Shown: piece after piece, positions 49,077 to 58,390 of the stretch
Layout of the letters: the number at the start of each line of letters is the position of its first letter
How positions within the stretch are numbered: the stretch's first letter is position 1
Assembly: GCF_007748095.1 (NCBI RefSeq)
Contig: NZ_CP036287.1
Coordinates: 558,001 to 622,000 of the forward strand
DNA length: 64,000 bases
Source of the DNA: Engelhardtia mirabilis
GTDB taxonomy: Bacteria; Planctomycetota; UBA1135; GCA-002686595
Direction: 5' to 3'
Position numbers and translations under genes: made by a program
Notes under the pieces: generated by a model
What the model saw: the letters and a program-made list of their open reading frames with translations, nothing else
What the model was told of the DNA's origin: nothing
Database searches by the model: none

Positions 49077-50972
49077 TCAGGCCGCGAGCGAAGTCGCCGG
49101 ACCCGGATCCAGGGGCAGCTCGAGCACGAAGGTCGAGCCCAGGCCGACACCGGGGCTCGACGCGCACAGGCGCCCATGCAGCTCACCCGCGGCGTTCGCC
49201 GCCGAGTGCAGCCCGAAGCCGAGGCCGTCCGGCTTGGTGGTGAAGCCGTGCTGGAAGATCGTCCGCAGCCGCTCGTGCTCGATCCCGCAGCCACCGTCGC
49301 TGACCGCGATGCGCGCGCCCGTCGGTGTGTGCGAGATCGTGATCTCGATCCAGCGTTGCCCGCACTCGGTGTCCGGGTAGGACTCGACGGCGTTCCTGAT
49401 CAGGTGCACCAGGATCTGCAGCAGCTTGTGCCCGTCCGACCGCGCCGCGAGCGGCTCCCAGTGGCCGCGCCGCACTTCGACGTCACCATCCTCGCCGATG
49501 GCGATCCGCAGGGCCGTCCGCGTCCGTTCCACGAGGTCGACTTGTTCCTCGAAGCCACCGGGCTCGGCCAGTTGCTGCTGGTCGAAGATCAGCGCCCCGA
49601 TCTCCGCAATCTGCTCGCACAGGGCGACACACTCGATCTCGGCCGAGTCGCGCGCGCTCTCCATCTCGGCGGCCAGGACGCGCAGGAAGTTCGGCATCTG
49701 ACTCCCGCCCGGGTCGGACTGTATCCAGCGCGGCAGGTCGTCGCCCAAGGCTGAAATGCGGCTTGCCAGGGAGGTCAGGTCCTCGGTCGAGATGCGCGCC
49801 ACCTTGCCGCGGATCACGTCCGCGGAGACGTTCACGCTGTTGAGCATGTTGCCCACGTTGTGCAGCACGTTCGTGGCCACCTCGGACATGCCCGCTCGAC
49901 GCGAGGCCTCGATCGCTTGGCGCTGGAAGTCTTGCTGGCGAGTGTAGAGCGACGTGAACTCGCGCGAGAGGTCGCCGAGCTCGTCGCTTCGATCCAGGGC
50001 CAAGGCATCGGCCTGGGCGGTGCCCTCGCGGACCTTCACCACCCGGCGGCTGAAGGACAGGAGCGGGCGGACGACGCCCCGGTGCAGCACCACGTAGAGG
50101 ATCAACAGCACCAGCAGTTGCCCGGCGAAGCCGAGCAGGAAGGCCACGTCGAAGGCGTAGACCCCATGGGCGCTGACGTTGCGAGGGATCAGGGCGCTCA
50201 GCAGCAGCACATCCTGCCCGTGGATGTCGCGCATCAGCGTCGAACCGCTGAGCTCCTCGTTGCTGAGCGAGTCGAAGACCGCGTCTTCGCCCGCCTGAAG
50301 CAGCGCGAGCGTTGCTTCGAGCTGGGGGTCCGCGCTGGCCCTGTCGATCCCGACCAGTGAGAAGTTCACGTTGGTCTGCAGCCGCATCTGGGCGATGACG
50401 TCACCGTCGATGGCCCGGGCCAGGACCAGGGTGCCCCGGGGCGAGGCCCCCGGCTCCGCCGCGGGAAGTGGCCTGGCGCTGACCATCAGTGGACCCCATT
50501 CGCTGAGCAGGAAACCCTCGATGGGGCGCGGTCGGCGCGGGTCGAAGGCCAGGGGGTGGCTGCGGCCCTGCGCCGACTCGGGAATCGCCTCGAGCGAGAC
50601 GTCGCCGAATCCCACCGGCGCTGCGCGCAGTGAGCGAACCACCCGACCCTGGGCGTCGAGCACCTGGACCAGCGCGAGGTCGTTCTGGCGCAAGGCCTCG
50701 ATCGTGAGCTCGTCGGACGACCGGGCTCGGTCGTTGGCATCGACGATCGATGCGATCGCCTCGCGGCGGGCCCAGTTGGCAGCGGTCGCCGCCAGATGCC
50801 TGACTTCGTGCTCGAGGGCGTCCTCGGGCAGGCGCAGGTCGCTCCGGGCCAGCTCCAGCTCGAGCTCTTCGAAGCTGCCGGTGATCGCGTGTTCGAGGAC
50901 CGTGGACTGCAGGTACGTCAGCAGCAGAACGATCCCGAACAGGGTCAGCGAGACTCGGGTCTTGATCGACAT
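49077..50972 (-). CDS. Membrane sensor histidine kinase (CHASE4-like, HAMP)
   Basis: This 631-aa protein has an N-terminal TM helix (SLTLFGIVLLLTYLQ), an extracellular CHASE4-like sensor (residues 40-280), a second TM (VAFLLGFAGQLLVLLILYVVL), a HAMP region and an H-box with the pattern SEVATNVLHNVGNMLNSV. The phosphate-accepting His is the one in VLHNVGN. The ATPase domain shows N (HLIRNAVESY), D-x-G (SDGGCGI) and G2 (GLGFGLHSAANAAG) boxes. Its gene starts 20 nt after the REC-GGDEF-EAL regulator, so the two are probably a pair. The ligand of the sensor is unknown. Confidence 0.9.
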   Translation of the reverse strand: MSIKTRVSLTLFGIVLLLTYLQSTVLEHAITGSFEELELELARSDLRLPEDALEHEVRHLAATAANWARREAIASIVDANDRARSSDELTIEALRQNDLALVQVLDAQGRVVRSLRAAPVGFGDVSLEAIPESAQGRSHPLAFDPRRPRPIEGFLLSEWGPLMVSARPLPAAEPGASPRGTLVLARAIDGDVIAQMRLQTNVNFSLVGIDRASADPQLEATLALLQAGEDAVFDSLSNEELSGSTLMRDIHGQDVLLLSALIPRNVSAHGVYAFDVAFLLGFAGQLLVLLILYVVLHRGVVRPLLSFSRRVVKVREGTAQADALALDRSDELGDLSREFTSLYTRQQDFQRQAIEASRRAGMSEVATNVLHNVGNMLNSVNVSADVIRGKVARISTEDLTSLASRISALGDDLPRWIQSDPGGSQMPNFLRVLAAEMESARDSAEIECVALCEQIAEIGALIFDQQQLAEPGGFEEQVDLVERTRTALRIAIGEDGDVEVRRGHWEPLAARSDGHKLLQILVHLIRNAVESYPDTECGQRWIEITISHTPTGARIAVSDGGCGIEHERLRTIFQHGFTTKPDGLGFGLHSAANAAGELHGRLCASSPGVGLGSTFVLELPLDPGPATSLAA

Positions 50973-50991
50973 CCGCCGGAGTCCGATCCCG

Positions 50992-52929
50992 TCAGCCGGC
51001 CCTGCGGGTCGACGGCTTGCCCTCGATGTACGCTTCGACCAGGTCCGCGTCGAGCGGGTGGGAGAAGTGGTAGCCCTGACCGTAGTCGCAGCCGAGGGCC
51101 TGGAGGATCTCCAGTTGCTCGGCGGTCTCGACGCCCTCGGCGATCAGCTTGAGGCCCCTGGCGTGGGCCATCTGCACGATGGCCTGGATCGTCGCCTGGT
51201 TGGCCTCGCCGCTGGGCAGACTGCTCAGGAAGCTCGGGTCGAGCTTGAGGGCCGAGAAGGGCAGGCAGTTGAGGTAGGACAGGGACGAGAGGCCGGTTCC
51301 GAACTCGTCTACGTGGAACTGAACGCCGCGCTCCTCGAGATCGCGCAGGACCATCGCTCCGTGCCCGAAGGAGTCCATCAAGAGCGTCTCGGTCAGCTCG
51401 AGGTTGATGTCGCCCCGCTGCAGGCCGTGATTGCGCAGCGCCGACTGCACGCGGTCCGCGAAGTCCGAAGCTGCGAGTTGCTTTTTCGAGACGTTGATGT
51501 TGACCGAGAGGGCGTGGCTGAGGCCGCGACTACGCCACTCGGCCACCTGGGCGCAGGCGCGCTCGAGGACCCAGTTCCCGAGCGGCAGGATCAGACCCGT
51601 CTCCTCCGCGATCGGGACGAACTCCCTGGGCGGGATGACCACCTGGCGGTCGTTGCGCCAGCGCACCAGCGCCTCGAAGCCGAGCACGGCTCCGGTGTCG
51701 AGCTCGATGATCGGCTGGTACTGCAGGAACAGCTCGTCCTGCTCGATGCTGCGGCGCAGGTCGGACTCGATGCGCTGGCGGGCCACCGCCTGGCGGCGCA
51801 GCTCGTCGTCGAAGATCGCGACGCACGCCTTGCCACCGCGCTTGGCGCGGTAGAGGGCCGTGTCCGCGTCGCGCAAGAGGTCGACCGCGCTCCCGGCGCG
51901 GCCCCGGCCATTGACCACGCCGACGCTGACGCTGGGTCGCAGGTCGTGGCCGTCGATCTCGAACGGCGCGCCGACCGTGTCGATCAGGCGTTGGGCGACG
52001 ATGCTGGAGTCGCGCTCGTCGGTCATGCCCTCGAGCAGCACCACGAACTCGTCGCCACCGAGCCGCGCGGCGACGTTCTCGTCCACCGGCGAGGCGCTGT
52101 CCGACTTGCGAATGCAGGCCTGGATGCGTGCCGCGACCTCGATCAGGAGCCGGTCGCCCACGTCGTGGCCGAGGCTATCGTTGACGACCTTGAAGTCGTC
52201 GAGGTCGAGGAACAGCACCGCATAGTTCAAGTCCGCCTCGCGGCTGGCGCGGGCCACCACGTGCTCGAGGCGATCGGAGAGCAGGGCGCGGTTGGGGAGG
52301 TCGGTCAGCGAGTCGTACAGGCTGCCGCGGATCAGCCGCTCTTCGGCTCCGCGGCGCTGCTCGATCTCGTCGGCCAGCCGCCGGTTGGCGGATTCCAGGG
52401 CGATCAGCCGATCGTCGGCTTCGCGCGTGCGGTTCCACTTGCCGACCAGGGCGTGGGCCATCTGGCAGGCGGCGATCGCGTCGAAGGGCTTCTTGAGCAC
52501 CAGCAGTTGGTCGGAGGATCCCAGGCGCTCGTACATCTCGGACCAGGAGTGATCCGAGAAGGCCGTGCACAGGATGATCTGTAGGTCGGCATCGGCCTGC
52601 CACAGGCGTTCGATCGTCTCCAGGCCGTCCCAACCGGGCGGCATCCGCATGTCGACGAAGGCCACCGCGAAGCGGTCGTCGGCGGCCACGGCCTGTTGCA
52701 CCGCGCGCAGGGCGTCCTCGCCCTGGAAGGCGGAGTCGAACAGCATTGCCGCGGCGACGGGGTTGGCGCGCGGTGACGCGCTCGGCTCGCCGAGCACCAG
52801 GGACCGCAGGTCGTCCAAGGCCGGATTCAGCTCGGTGCCCTGTAGGGCCTTCTTGATGTCCTCGTGGATCGCCGGATTGTCGTCGACGATGAGGATCCGA
52901 ATGGGGCGCTGGGCCGGCAGGGCGTGCAT
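50992..52929 (-). CDS. REC-GGDEF-EAL cyclic-di-GMP response regulator
   Basis: This 645-aa protein has three domains. The receiver has Asp93 as phosphate acceptor (VAFVDMRMPPGWDG) and a long inserted loop between residues 35-65. The GGDEF domain carries intact GGDEF at 291-295, so it should make cyclic-di-GMP. The EAL domain has intact EAL at 419-421 and LELTET, but the usual DDFGTG is DEFGTG near residue 536, one metal-binding Asp replaced by Glu. No RxxD inhibitory site is next to GGDEF. It lies upstream of the histidine kinase, which is likely its partner. Output may control surface attachment or pilus function, since the pseudopilin operon is adjacent. Confidence 0.92.
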   Translation of the reverse strand: MHALPAQRPIRILIVDDNPAIHEDIKKALQGTELNPALDDLRSLVLGEPSASPRANPVAAAMLFDSAFQGEDALRAVQQAVAADDRFAVAFVDMRMPPGWDGLETIERLWQADADLQIILCTAFSDHSWSEMYERLGSSDQLLVLKKPFDAIAACQMAHALVGKWNRTREADDRLIALESANRRLADEIEQRRGAEERLIRGSLYDSLTDLPNRALLSDRLEHVVARASREADLNYAVLFLDLDDFKVVNDSLGHDVGDRLLIEVAARIQACIRKSDSASPVDENVAARLGGDEFVVLLEGMTDERDSSIVAQRLIDTVGAPFEIDGHDLRPSVSVGVVNGRGRAGSAVDLLRDADTALYRAKRGGKACVAIFDDELRRQAVARQRIESDLRRSIEQDELFLQYQPIIELDTGAVLGFEALVRWRNDRQVVIPPREFVPIAEETGLILPLGNWVLERACAQVAEWRSRGLSHALSVNINVSKKQLAASDFADRVQSALRNHGLQRGDINLELTETLLMDSFGHGAMVLRDLEERGVQFHVDEFGTGLSSLSYLNCLPFSALKLDPSFLSSLPSGEANQATIQAIVQMAHARGLKLIAEGVETAEQLEILQALGCDYGQGYHFSHPLDADLVEAYIEGKPSTRRAG

Positions 52930-52999
52930 TGATGGGGATTGGGCAGTGGGCTTGGTCCGGGGTCGGCCGCGCTCTGGCGAGGTATCGGCGCCGGCCTCG

Positions 53000-53025
53000 A
53001 CCGACCTGGAGCGAGGGTCGGTTTT
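53000..53025 (+). terminator. Possible intrinsic terminator on the plus strand
   Basis: ACCGACC and GGTCGGT pair across a 9-nt loop and are followed by TTTT. No plus-strand gene lies upstream, so it may be chance or end an antisense transcript. Confidence 0.3.
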
Positions 53026-53170
53026 GCGAGGCGGAAGACTCTTCCCGGTCCTGACGGCCCCCGCGGGAGCTCGAGAGGCCGATGGCCTCGGCCTGGGATC
53101 GCGGCCGGCGATCTCTCCCTTGCACGACCCCTGCCTCTTCGTGCTCTCCGCGGCCTGGACGGGTCGCCGC

Positions 53171-53647
53171 TCAGGCCGCTTCGCGCTCGCTCGACTCAGC
53201 CGCCAGGCGCGCGGCGTTGCGCGCGCGCAGGGGCTCGGTGGCCTCGTTGATGACCTGGCACAGGTCCTGGAGCTGATCGCCGCGGCGCAGTCGACAGAGC
53301 TCGACCTCGCTGCCGTTCTTCAGACCCTTGAGGTACTGATCGAAGCGGTACAGGGGTCCTGCGATGCGGAAGGTGGCGGAGATGCCGACCAGCAGGATCA
53401 ACGGCAATAGCAACAGACTGGAGGCGGCCAGGGTCTGGACCAGGACGCCCGGAGTCTCCTCGGCCAGGACCGGTCCCCCCGCGGGCATGCGCGCCGCGAG
53501 TTGGGCCAGGTAGGAGCCCATCAGCAGGGTCTGGAAGAGCTGGGCCAGGAGGGCGATGCCGGCGAAGATCGCGATCAGCCGCAGCTGGAAGCGCGTCTTG
53601 ATCAGGCGCTGGCGCCGCTTGACGAAGGGTCGGGGTTGGGTCGTCAT
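53171..53647 (-). CDS. HAMP-like two-TM protein
   Basis: This 158-aa protein has a basic N-terminus (KRRQRLIKTRFQLRLIAIF), two membrane helices (IAIFAGIALLAQLFQTLLM and LAASSLLLLPLILLVGISAT), then a HAMP-like helix (IAGPLYRFDQYLKGLKNG). The last part contains RRGDQLQDLCQVINEA, a motif I recall from a conserved family in planctomycetes and myxobacteria. No output domain follows, so it probably relays or modulates a partner. Its ATG overlaps the stop of the HEAT-repeat gene (ATGA), so it is translationally coupled and closes the pilin operon. Confidence 0.65.
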   Translation of the reverse strand: MTTQPRPFVKRRQRLIKTRFQLRLIAIFAGIALLAQLFQTLLMGSYLAQLAARMPAGGPVLAEETPGVLVQTLAASSLLLLPLILLVGISATFRIAGPLYRFDQYLKGLKNGSEVELCRLRRGDQLQDLCQVINEATEPLRARNAARLAAESSEREAA

Positions 53648-54963
53648 GGGGTCTTGTCGGGCTGGGCGAGCACGCGCTCGCGCCACAGACGGGGATCGGG
53701 GCCTAGCTGGCGTCCGGTGAGGTCGCGCAGGGTCTTCCAGGCCAGGTCGCGCACTCCGGCGTGTTCGTGGTCGAGGCAATCCACCAGGCGCGGTACGGCG
53801 CTGGTGGCTTCGAGCTGAGCCAGGGCGCTGCAGGCCAGCAGCACCAGCTCGGGATCGTCGCGATCGAGCGCCGGGATCAGGCCCTGGGCCACACGATCGA
53901 CGAACAAGCGGCGCGCCGACAGCTCGCGGATGGCGTTGCCCGCATCCGCCGCGTCGCGGCCGGTCACGCGCCGAAAGGTGTCCTGGGACTCGTCCCGCCA
54001 CCACTTCAACTCGCGCGAGTGCCACGCTCGCCAGGCCTCGACGTCGTCGCGCAGCCGCTGCCGGGTGATGGACTCGAGGGCGACACGGGCGGCTTTGGCG
54101 ATGACCCGATCCGGGCTCTCGAGGAGGTCGATCAGCGCCGGGACGGCGTCGTCGTCGCGCGCGCCGGCGGCTGCGCGCGTGGCCAGGGTCACCGTGGCGA
54201 CGGAGTTGTGGCCGTCCAGCAGGGCGCGGATGGTGCGCCGTTGCAGCTCGTCGAGCTGCAGCCGGCGGGACTCGCCCAGCCGGGCCAGCTCGAGCAGGAT
54301 CAGCTCGTCGTAGCTCGCGTTGACGTGCAGCTCCGCGGCCAACAGGCGCTCCGCGTCGTCGGCCGACGCCATGGCGCGGACCAGCGGTGCCGCCAGGGAC
54401 GGGTGGGCCTGACGCAGGACCGAGCCCAGTTGCGGGGAGACCTCGGGGTCGCGGGCCGCGATCTCGGCCAGGGCCGCGCTGAAGACTTGGCGTTGGTCGA
54501 TCCCGACGGTCACCTGCTGCGAGTCGACGGGTGCCATGCGGGCCAAGAGGGCGACGTCGCGGCCCTCGCCGGCCGCGCCCAGGATCCCCATGGCCGCCAT
54601 GCGCCGATCGACCGGCGTCGGTCCGGTGGCCAGGGACTCGAGGAACGGGCGCAGCTCGCCCAGGGGCGTGCGCACCAACGTCGTGCGCACCAGTATCCGG
54701 CGCGGTTCGTCCAGGGGCTCGCCGGCGCGGGTCGTCCCCTCGCACAGGGCCTCGAACAGGTCCGGCAGGATCGGACCGGCCAGGGCGTGCAGCGCGCCGC
54801 GCAACTTGCCGGCGTCGAAGTCGCTCTCCAAGGACTGCTCGAGCACCTCGTCCACGGTCCTCGGCTGCTGCTCGTCCGCGGACGGCGCCGCGTTCCCACG
54901 GTTGCCCACACCCGCAGTTGCGAGCAGGGCCAGGGCCGTGGGGAGCAGCAGTCGTAGTTCCAT
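53644..54963 (-). CDS. Secreted HEAT-repeat protein
   Basis: This 439-aa protein has a signal peptide (MELRLLLPTALALLATAG, cleaved near NAA). The rest consists of HEAT/PBS-lyase-type helical repeats (AAKAARVALESITRQRLRDD, LVDCLDHEHAGVRDLAWKTL). It should form a superhelix for protein binding in the periplasm. It follows the pilin genes by 30 nt and overlaps the HAMP-like gene. It may be a scaffold for the pseudopilus machinery (inference). Confidence 0.7.
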   Translation of the reverse strand: MELRLLLPTALALLATAGVGNRGNAAPSADEQQPRTVDEVLEQSLESDFDAGKLRGALHALAGPILPDLFEALCEGTTRAGEPLDEPRRILVRTTLVRTPLGELRPFLESLATGPTPVDRRMAAMGILGAAGEGRDVALLARMAPVDSQQVTVGIDQRQVFSAALAEIAARDPEVSPQLGSVLRQAHPSLAAPLVRAMASADDAERLLAAELHVNASYDELILLELARLGESRRLQLDELQRRTIRALLDGHNSVATVTLATRAAAGARDDDAVPALIDLLESPDRVIAKAARVALESITRQRLRDDVEAWRAWHSRELKWWRDESQDTFRRVTGRDAADAGNAIRELSARRLFVDRVAQGLIPALDRDDPELVLLACSALAQLEATSAVPRLVDCLDHEHAGVRDLAWKTLRDLTGRQLGPDPRLWRERVLAQPDKTP

Positions 54964-54993
54964 GGTGCGGGTGGGCGAGCGGTCGCCCCGGAC

Positions 54994-56925
54994 CTACTGG
55001 GCGGCGTTGATCAGCCGCAGGTCCGCGGTGCTGAGCGGCACGCTGCGCGTGGTCACCGCCAACATGACGGGCACCGAAAGGGGCGAGTGGTCGACCAGGA
55101 TCTGGCGCAGGACGGCGTCCTCGACCGCGGAGGACTCGATCGCGTTGCTGAGTACCGAGTCGGCCAGAGGGAAGTTCGCCCAGGCGAGCTTGTAGAGGTC
55201 TGCGCCCCCCAGGCGATCGGCCCGGACAGCCTGGGCGAGCACGGCCTGCCGCATCGGCGAGCTGGCGACGAAGATCTCGGTCAGCTCGCTCGACGAGAGG
55301 CTTGGGGGGCGATTCAAGGCCGAGGTGAGTTCACCAGCCGTGAGCGGCGCCGCTTCGACCAGGTAGTCGGTCAGCTCCGCGTTGCCGATGCCCGCATCGG
55401 CGACCCAGTCCGCGGGCGTGCCGGTCGGCGTGACCATCGGCGGGGTCGTCTTGGCGTCGTCCTCGACCCTGGCCTCCGTCATGCGTTCCCCGTCTCGCGA
55501 ACCGCTGGTGACCTCGCTGACGTCGGTCCAGTCGAAGTCCTTCTCCCAGCCCGAGTAGCTGGAGGGCGTACCCACGTCGTTCAGGTAGTCGACGTCGAGC
55601 CACTGGTCCTCGTGGGCAGCGGAGGGACTGCGGCAGGCGGAGGGGTCGATACCCAGGGCCTTGAACGGGTCGGAGCTCGAGGCCGCCAGGGGCCCGGGCA
55701 CGTCGACGACGCGCCAGTTGGCCAGTCGCGGCAGGGAGCTCTCACCCTCGGCGATGGCCAGGTCGTAGTGCAACTGCGCGCCGGGTTCGAGGCTCAGCGT
55801 GTCGGCCACGACGGCTCCGAAGAACTCCGCGCCGGCCGCCAGCGAGACCGCCGAGGAGGGCGCGTAGACAGAGCCGTGGAACACGACCGACGAGCCCAGC
55901 GACACGGCCCCGTAGGTGCCGGCGGCGGACTTGGACATCTGCACGCTGACCTGGGTCGGGTCGGCGCTGGAGTTGGTCAGGAGCGCGCCATCGGGCACGG
56001 TCAGGTCTCCGCTCACGAAGAGCTCGACCGGCCCGTCGGTCACGTCGAACTCGATCTCGGCGCCGCTGGCCAGGGTCAGGTCGCCGGTCACGATCGTCGC
56101 GGGCCCGACCACGACGATGGTCGCGCCCGCGCCAACGCTGATGTTCTCCAGCCCGCGCGTGCCGGCCGGGACGACCAGCGGTACCGGCAGGACGTGGTTC
56201 ACGCCCGCGGCCATCAGCGGTGCAGGCGCGTCGGGTGCCGGAAGGGCGACCACGGAGCTGCGCGCGGCGGTGCTGCCGCTGACCGTCACCGTTCCGGTCT
56301 GACCCACCCTCTCGCCGATCCCCGGGACCACGTCGCCACGGATCGTTATCCCACCGCGACCACCATCGAGGGTCACCGCGCCCGCGCTGCCCACGTTGGC
56401 CTCCGCGTTGTTCTGACCGCTGGCGAGCTGTTCGGCGTAGGTGCCCTGGCTGGAGTCGTAGCTGTCGATCAGCGTCCCAGACTGCACGGTCAGGTCTTCG
56501 GTTCCGAAGATGCCGAGGGAGCCGACGCTCACGTCGGCCCGCTCGACGACCATGCCCAGGCAGATGCGCGCCGAGCCGGCCATGGCCGTGGCCTCGAGCT
56601 CGATCAGGTCCCCGCCCTTGTCGGTCGCCTCGACCCAGAACAGGCCCTCGCCGAAGATCGCCGGCTGGGTCTCGCTGCCGACGTTGCCGGTCTTGGCCAT
56701 GCCCAGGCCCACGTAGGCCTCGGCCAGGCCGGCCTCGGCCAGGTACATGGCGCGCTTTAGATCGGCCGAGTGGGTCTGACGTTTGGTGATCGAGTGCGAG
56801 AGCTGTAGGAACACCGCGCTCATCGAGGCCACCGACATGACCGCCACCAGCGAGACCACCAGCGCCCCGCCGCGGCGCGATTCGGCGGCATTGCGGAAGT
56901 TCCGTTCCCAGATCTGTGTACCCAT
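54994..56925 (-). CDS. PilX/GspK-like secreted surface protein with prepilin-like N-terminus
   Basis: This 643-aa protein starts at the ATG before GTQIWERNF, where GGGGGAAGAG lies just upstream. Residues 15-45 give a class-typical hydrophobic helix (GGALVVSLVAVMSVASMSAV), and residue 60 onward has the LAEAGLAEAYVGL sequence seen in PilX-like proteins. The following 300 residues are a beta-helix-like region rich in Gly, Val and Thr (TLVSGD and LTLASGAEIEF patterns, as in polymer-forming or DUF7305-type proteins). The C-terminal 180 residues are helical repeats. It is probably a large pseudopilin or a pseudopilus-tip component. It is the third gene in the operon. Confidence 0.68.
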   Translation of the reverse strand: MGTQIWERNFRNAAESRRGGALVVSLVAVMSVASMSAVFLQLSHSITKRQTHSADLKRAMYLAEAGLAEAYVGLGMAKTGNVGSETQPAIFGEGLFWVEATDKGGDLIELEATAMAGSARICLGMVVERADVSVGSLGIFGTEDLTVQSGTLIDSYDSSQGTYAEQLASGQNNAEANVGSAGAVTLDGGRGGITIRGDVVPGIGERVGQTGTVTVSGSTAARSSVVALPAPDAPAPLMAAGVNHVLPVPLVVPAGTRGLENISVGAGATIVVVGPATIVTGDLTLASGAEIEFDVTDGPVELFVSGDLTVPDGALLTNSSADPTQVSVQMSKSAAGTYGAVSLGSSVVFHGSVYAPSSAVSLAAGAEFFGAVVADTLSLEPGAQLHYDLAIAEGESSLPRLANWRVVDVPGPLAASSSDPFKALGIDPSACRSPSAAHEDQWLDVDYLNDVGTPSSYSGWEKDFDWTDVSEVTSGSRDGERMTEARVEDDAKTTPPMVTPTGTPADWVADAGIGNAELTDYLVEAAPLTAGELTSALNRPPSLSSSELTEIFVASSPMRQAVLAQAVRADRLGGADLYKLAWANFPLADSVLSNAIESSAVEDAVLRQILVDHSPLSVPVMLAVTTRSVPLSTADLRLINAAQ

Positions 56926-56945
56926 ATCGATCTCTTCCCCCTCGT

Positions 56946-57548
56946 TCAATCAGGTCGGTTGCGCACGGTGACCGTCGTTTCGACGGTGCGCGTGGCGCTC
57001 TCGGGATCTGTCGGATCGGCGCCCAAGCTGATGCGAATCGTCACGCTGTTCTTGTAGAGCACGAACGAAAGCCCCTGCTCGTCCACCAAGTCGTTGCCGT
57101 TGTCGTCGATGCCGTTGGACAACTCACCCTCGAGGAAGGGGCGCACCAAGTCACTCCAGATCAGGCGTCGCTCGTCGTCCTCGTCGGGGTTCTGCTTCCA
57201 GACCACGCGGCCGTCCTCCTCGAGGCCGATCGACTCCGGGTCGCCCCAGACGATGGCCCCGTTCTCGTCGAGACCCAGACTGACGCTGTAGGCCACCGCC
57301 GAGGTGTGGAAGGGGTTCTCGAACGACGGGAACAGGGTCTCCTTGTCGGAGCCGACGATCGCCAGGGAGATGCGATCGAGGACCAGGTTGGCCTGGTCGT
57401 TCAGCAGCATGGCCTCGGTCTGCGACGAGTTCGTCGAGCGCATCATCCGCATCAGGACGGCGCCCTTCACGACCAGGATCGTGAGCAGGGTCAGGGCGAT
57501 CATGACCTCCATCAAGGAGAAGCCCGAACGGGAATGCATCCTGCGCAC
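56946..57548 (-). CDS. Type IV pilin-like prepilin, short leader
   Basis: This protein has 200 residues and a GTG start (an ATG lies 9 nt later). The prepilin signal is SGFSLMEVMIALTLL: peptidase cleavage after Gly, N-methyl-Phe at +1 and Glu at +5. A long hydrophobic helix follows, then a globular part containing a DDNGND-type loop (NGIDDNGNDLVDEQG) that could bind calcium. AGGAG lies 9 nt before the GTG. It overlaps no gene and starts 5 nt after the preceding prepilin gene stops. Confidence 0.82.
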   Translation of the reverse strand: MRRMHSRSGFSLMEVMIALTLLTILVVKGAVLMRMMRSTNSSQTEAMLLNDQANLVLDRISLAIVGSDKETLFPSFENPFHTSAVAYSVSLGLDENGAIVWGDPESIGLEEDGRVVWKQNPDEDDERRLIWSDLVRPFLEGELSNGIDDNGNDLVDEQGLSFVLYKNSVTIRISLGADPTDPESATRTVETTVTVRNRPD

Positions 57549-57553
57549 GGGGA

Positions 57554-58237
57554 TCAGCTCCTGCGGAAACGACAGAAGATCGTCTGGATCGCGTACTCAC
57601 GGTCACCGTGCTGTCCACGCCAGCGGATCGAGACCCGCACGGGCAGGATCACGTAGTCGTCCGAGTGGTCTTCCTCGTCGATGATGCTGTCGCCGTTGAG
57701 GTCGCGCGGCGTGTCGAGCTGGGCGTTCGCGACGTCCTCGCGCAGCGCCAGGGTCGTGCCGAGCACCTCGACCTTCTGGGGCTGACCCCGGGTCGGGGGC
57801 GGTGCGTCTACGTCGACCTCGGACAGGACCTCGATCTCGATGCAGGGGAAGAAGATCTCCCCGACCAAGCCGTCGACGCTGTCCTCGGTGGGCGGCAGTG
57901 CCACCACGGCGAAGCGGTTGCCGGGCGCCGAGCCGATGCCGTTGGGGTCATCGTTCGGGTCGGCGTTGTAGAGCGCGAAGATCTGCTCGAACTCCTCGTT
58001 CTGCATGATCTCGACCATCGAGCGCGCCGCGTTGGCAGCGATCCCGTTCTCCGAGTTGACGGTGCGCTGCTGCGCCACGCCGGCGACCGTGGTGGCGAAG
58101 ATCAGGAAGGCGGTCAGCATCACGCCCATCGAGATCACCAACTCCACGATGGTGAAGCCGGCGCGCCGGGGCGGGCTGGATCGACGGGGGGAGCTTTCGA
58201 CCCGCATTGCGGGTCGGCCGATGGCGAGAGATGTCAT
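57554..58237 (-). CDS. Type IV pilin-like prepilin, first gene of pseudopilin operon
   Basis: This 227-aa protein has a leader of about 26 residues (an alternative ATG at 58207 gives 16) and a canonical cleavage site RAGFTIVELVISMGVML with Glu at +5. The globular domain holds acidic loops (NGDSIIDEEDHSDD). Its type matches PilV/PilW-like minor pilins. The following gene is a second prepilin, then the PilX-like protein, so the three probably form an initiation complex. The assembly ATPase and secretin are not in the window. Confidence 0.8.
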   Translation of the reverse strand: MTSLAIGRPAMRVESSPRRSSPPRRAGFTIVELVISMGVMLTAFLIFATTVAGVAQQRTVNSENGIAANAARSMVEIMQNEEFEQIFALYNADPNDDPNGIGSAPGNRFAVVALPPTEDSVDGLVGEIFFPCIEIEVLSEVDVDAPPPTRGQPQKVEVLGTTLALREDVANAQLDTPRDLNGDSIIDEEDHSDDYVILPVRVSIRWRGQHGDREYAIQTIFCRFRRS

Positions 58238-58390
58238 GGATCCGTCGGGCGCGTGGGGGGAGCGCGTGCCTTCCGGAGCCCTTGTCGCCAGGCCTCTCGA
58301 GCCGACTACAGGTCAAACGTAAGAACTCGGTGGGTGCCGCGTGGTTGCCCTGGAAAAGGCATCGCGTTCGGCCCGGGATTCGACCCGAGC

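Noticed and set aside
53000..53025. Antisense transcript terminated here
   Set aside because: A 7-bp stem with four T is common enough by chance, and no plus-strand gene lies nearby.
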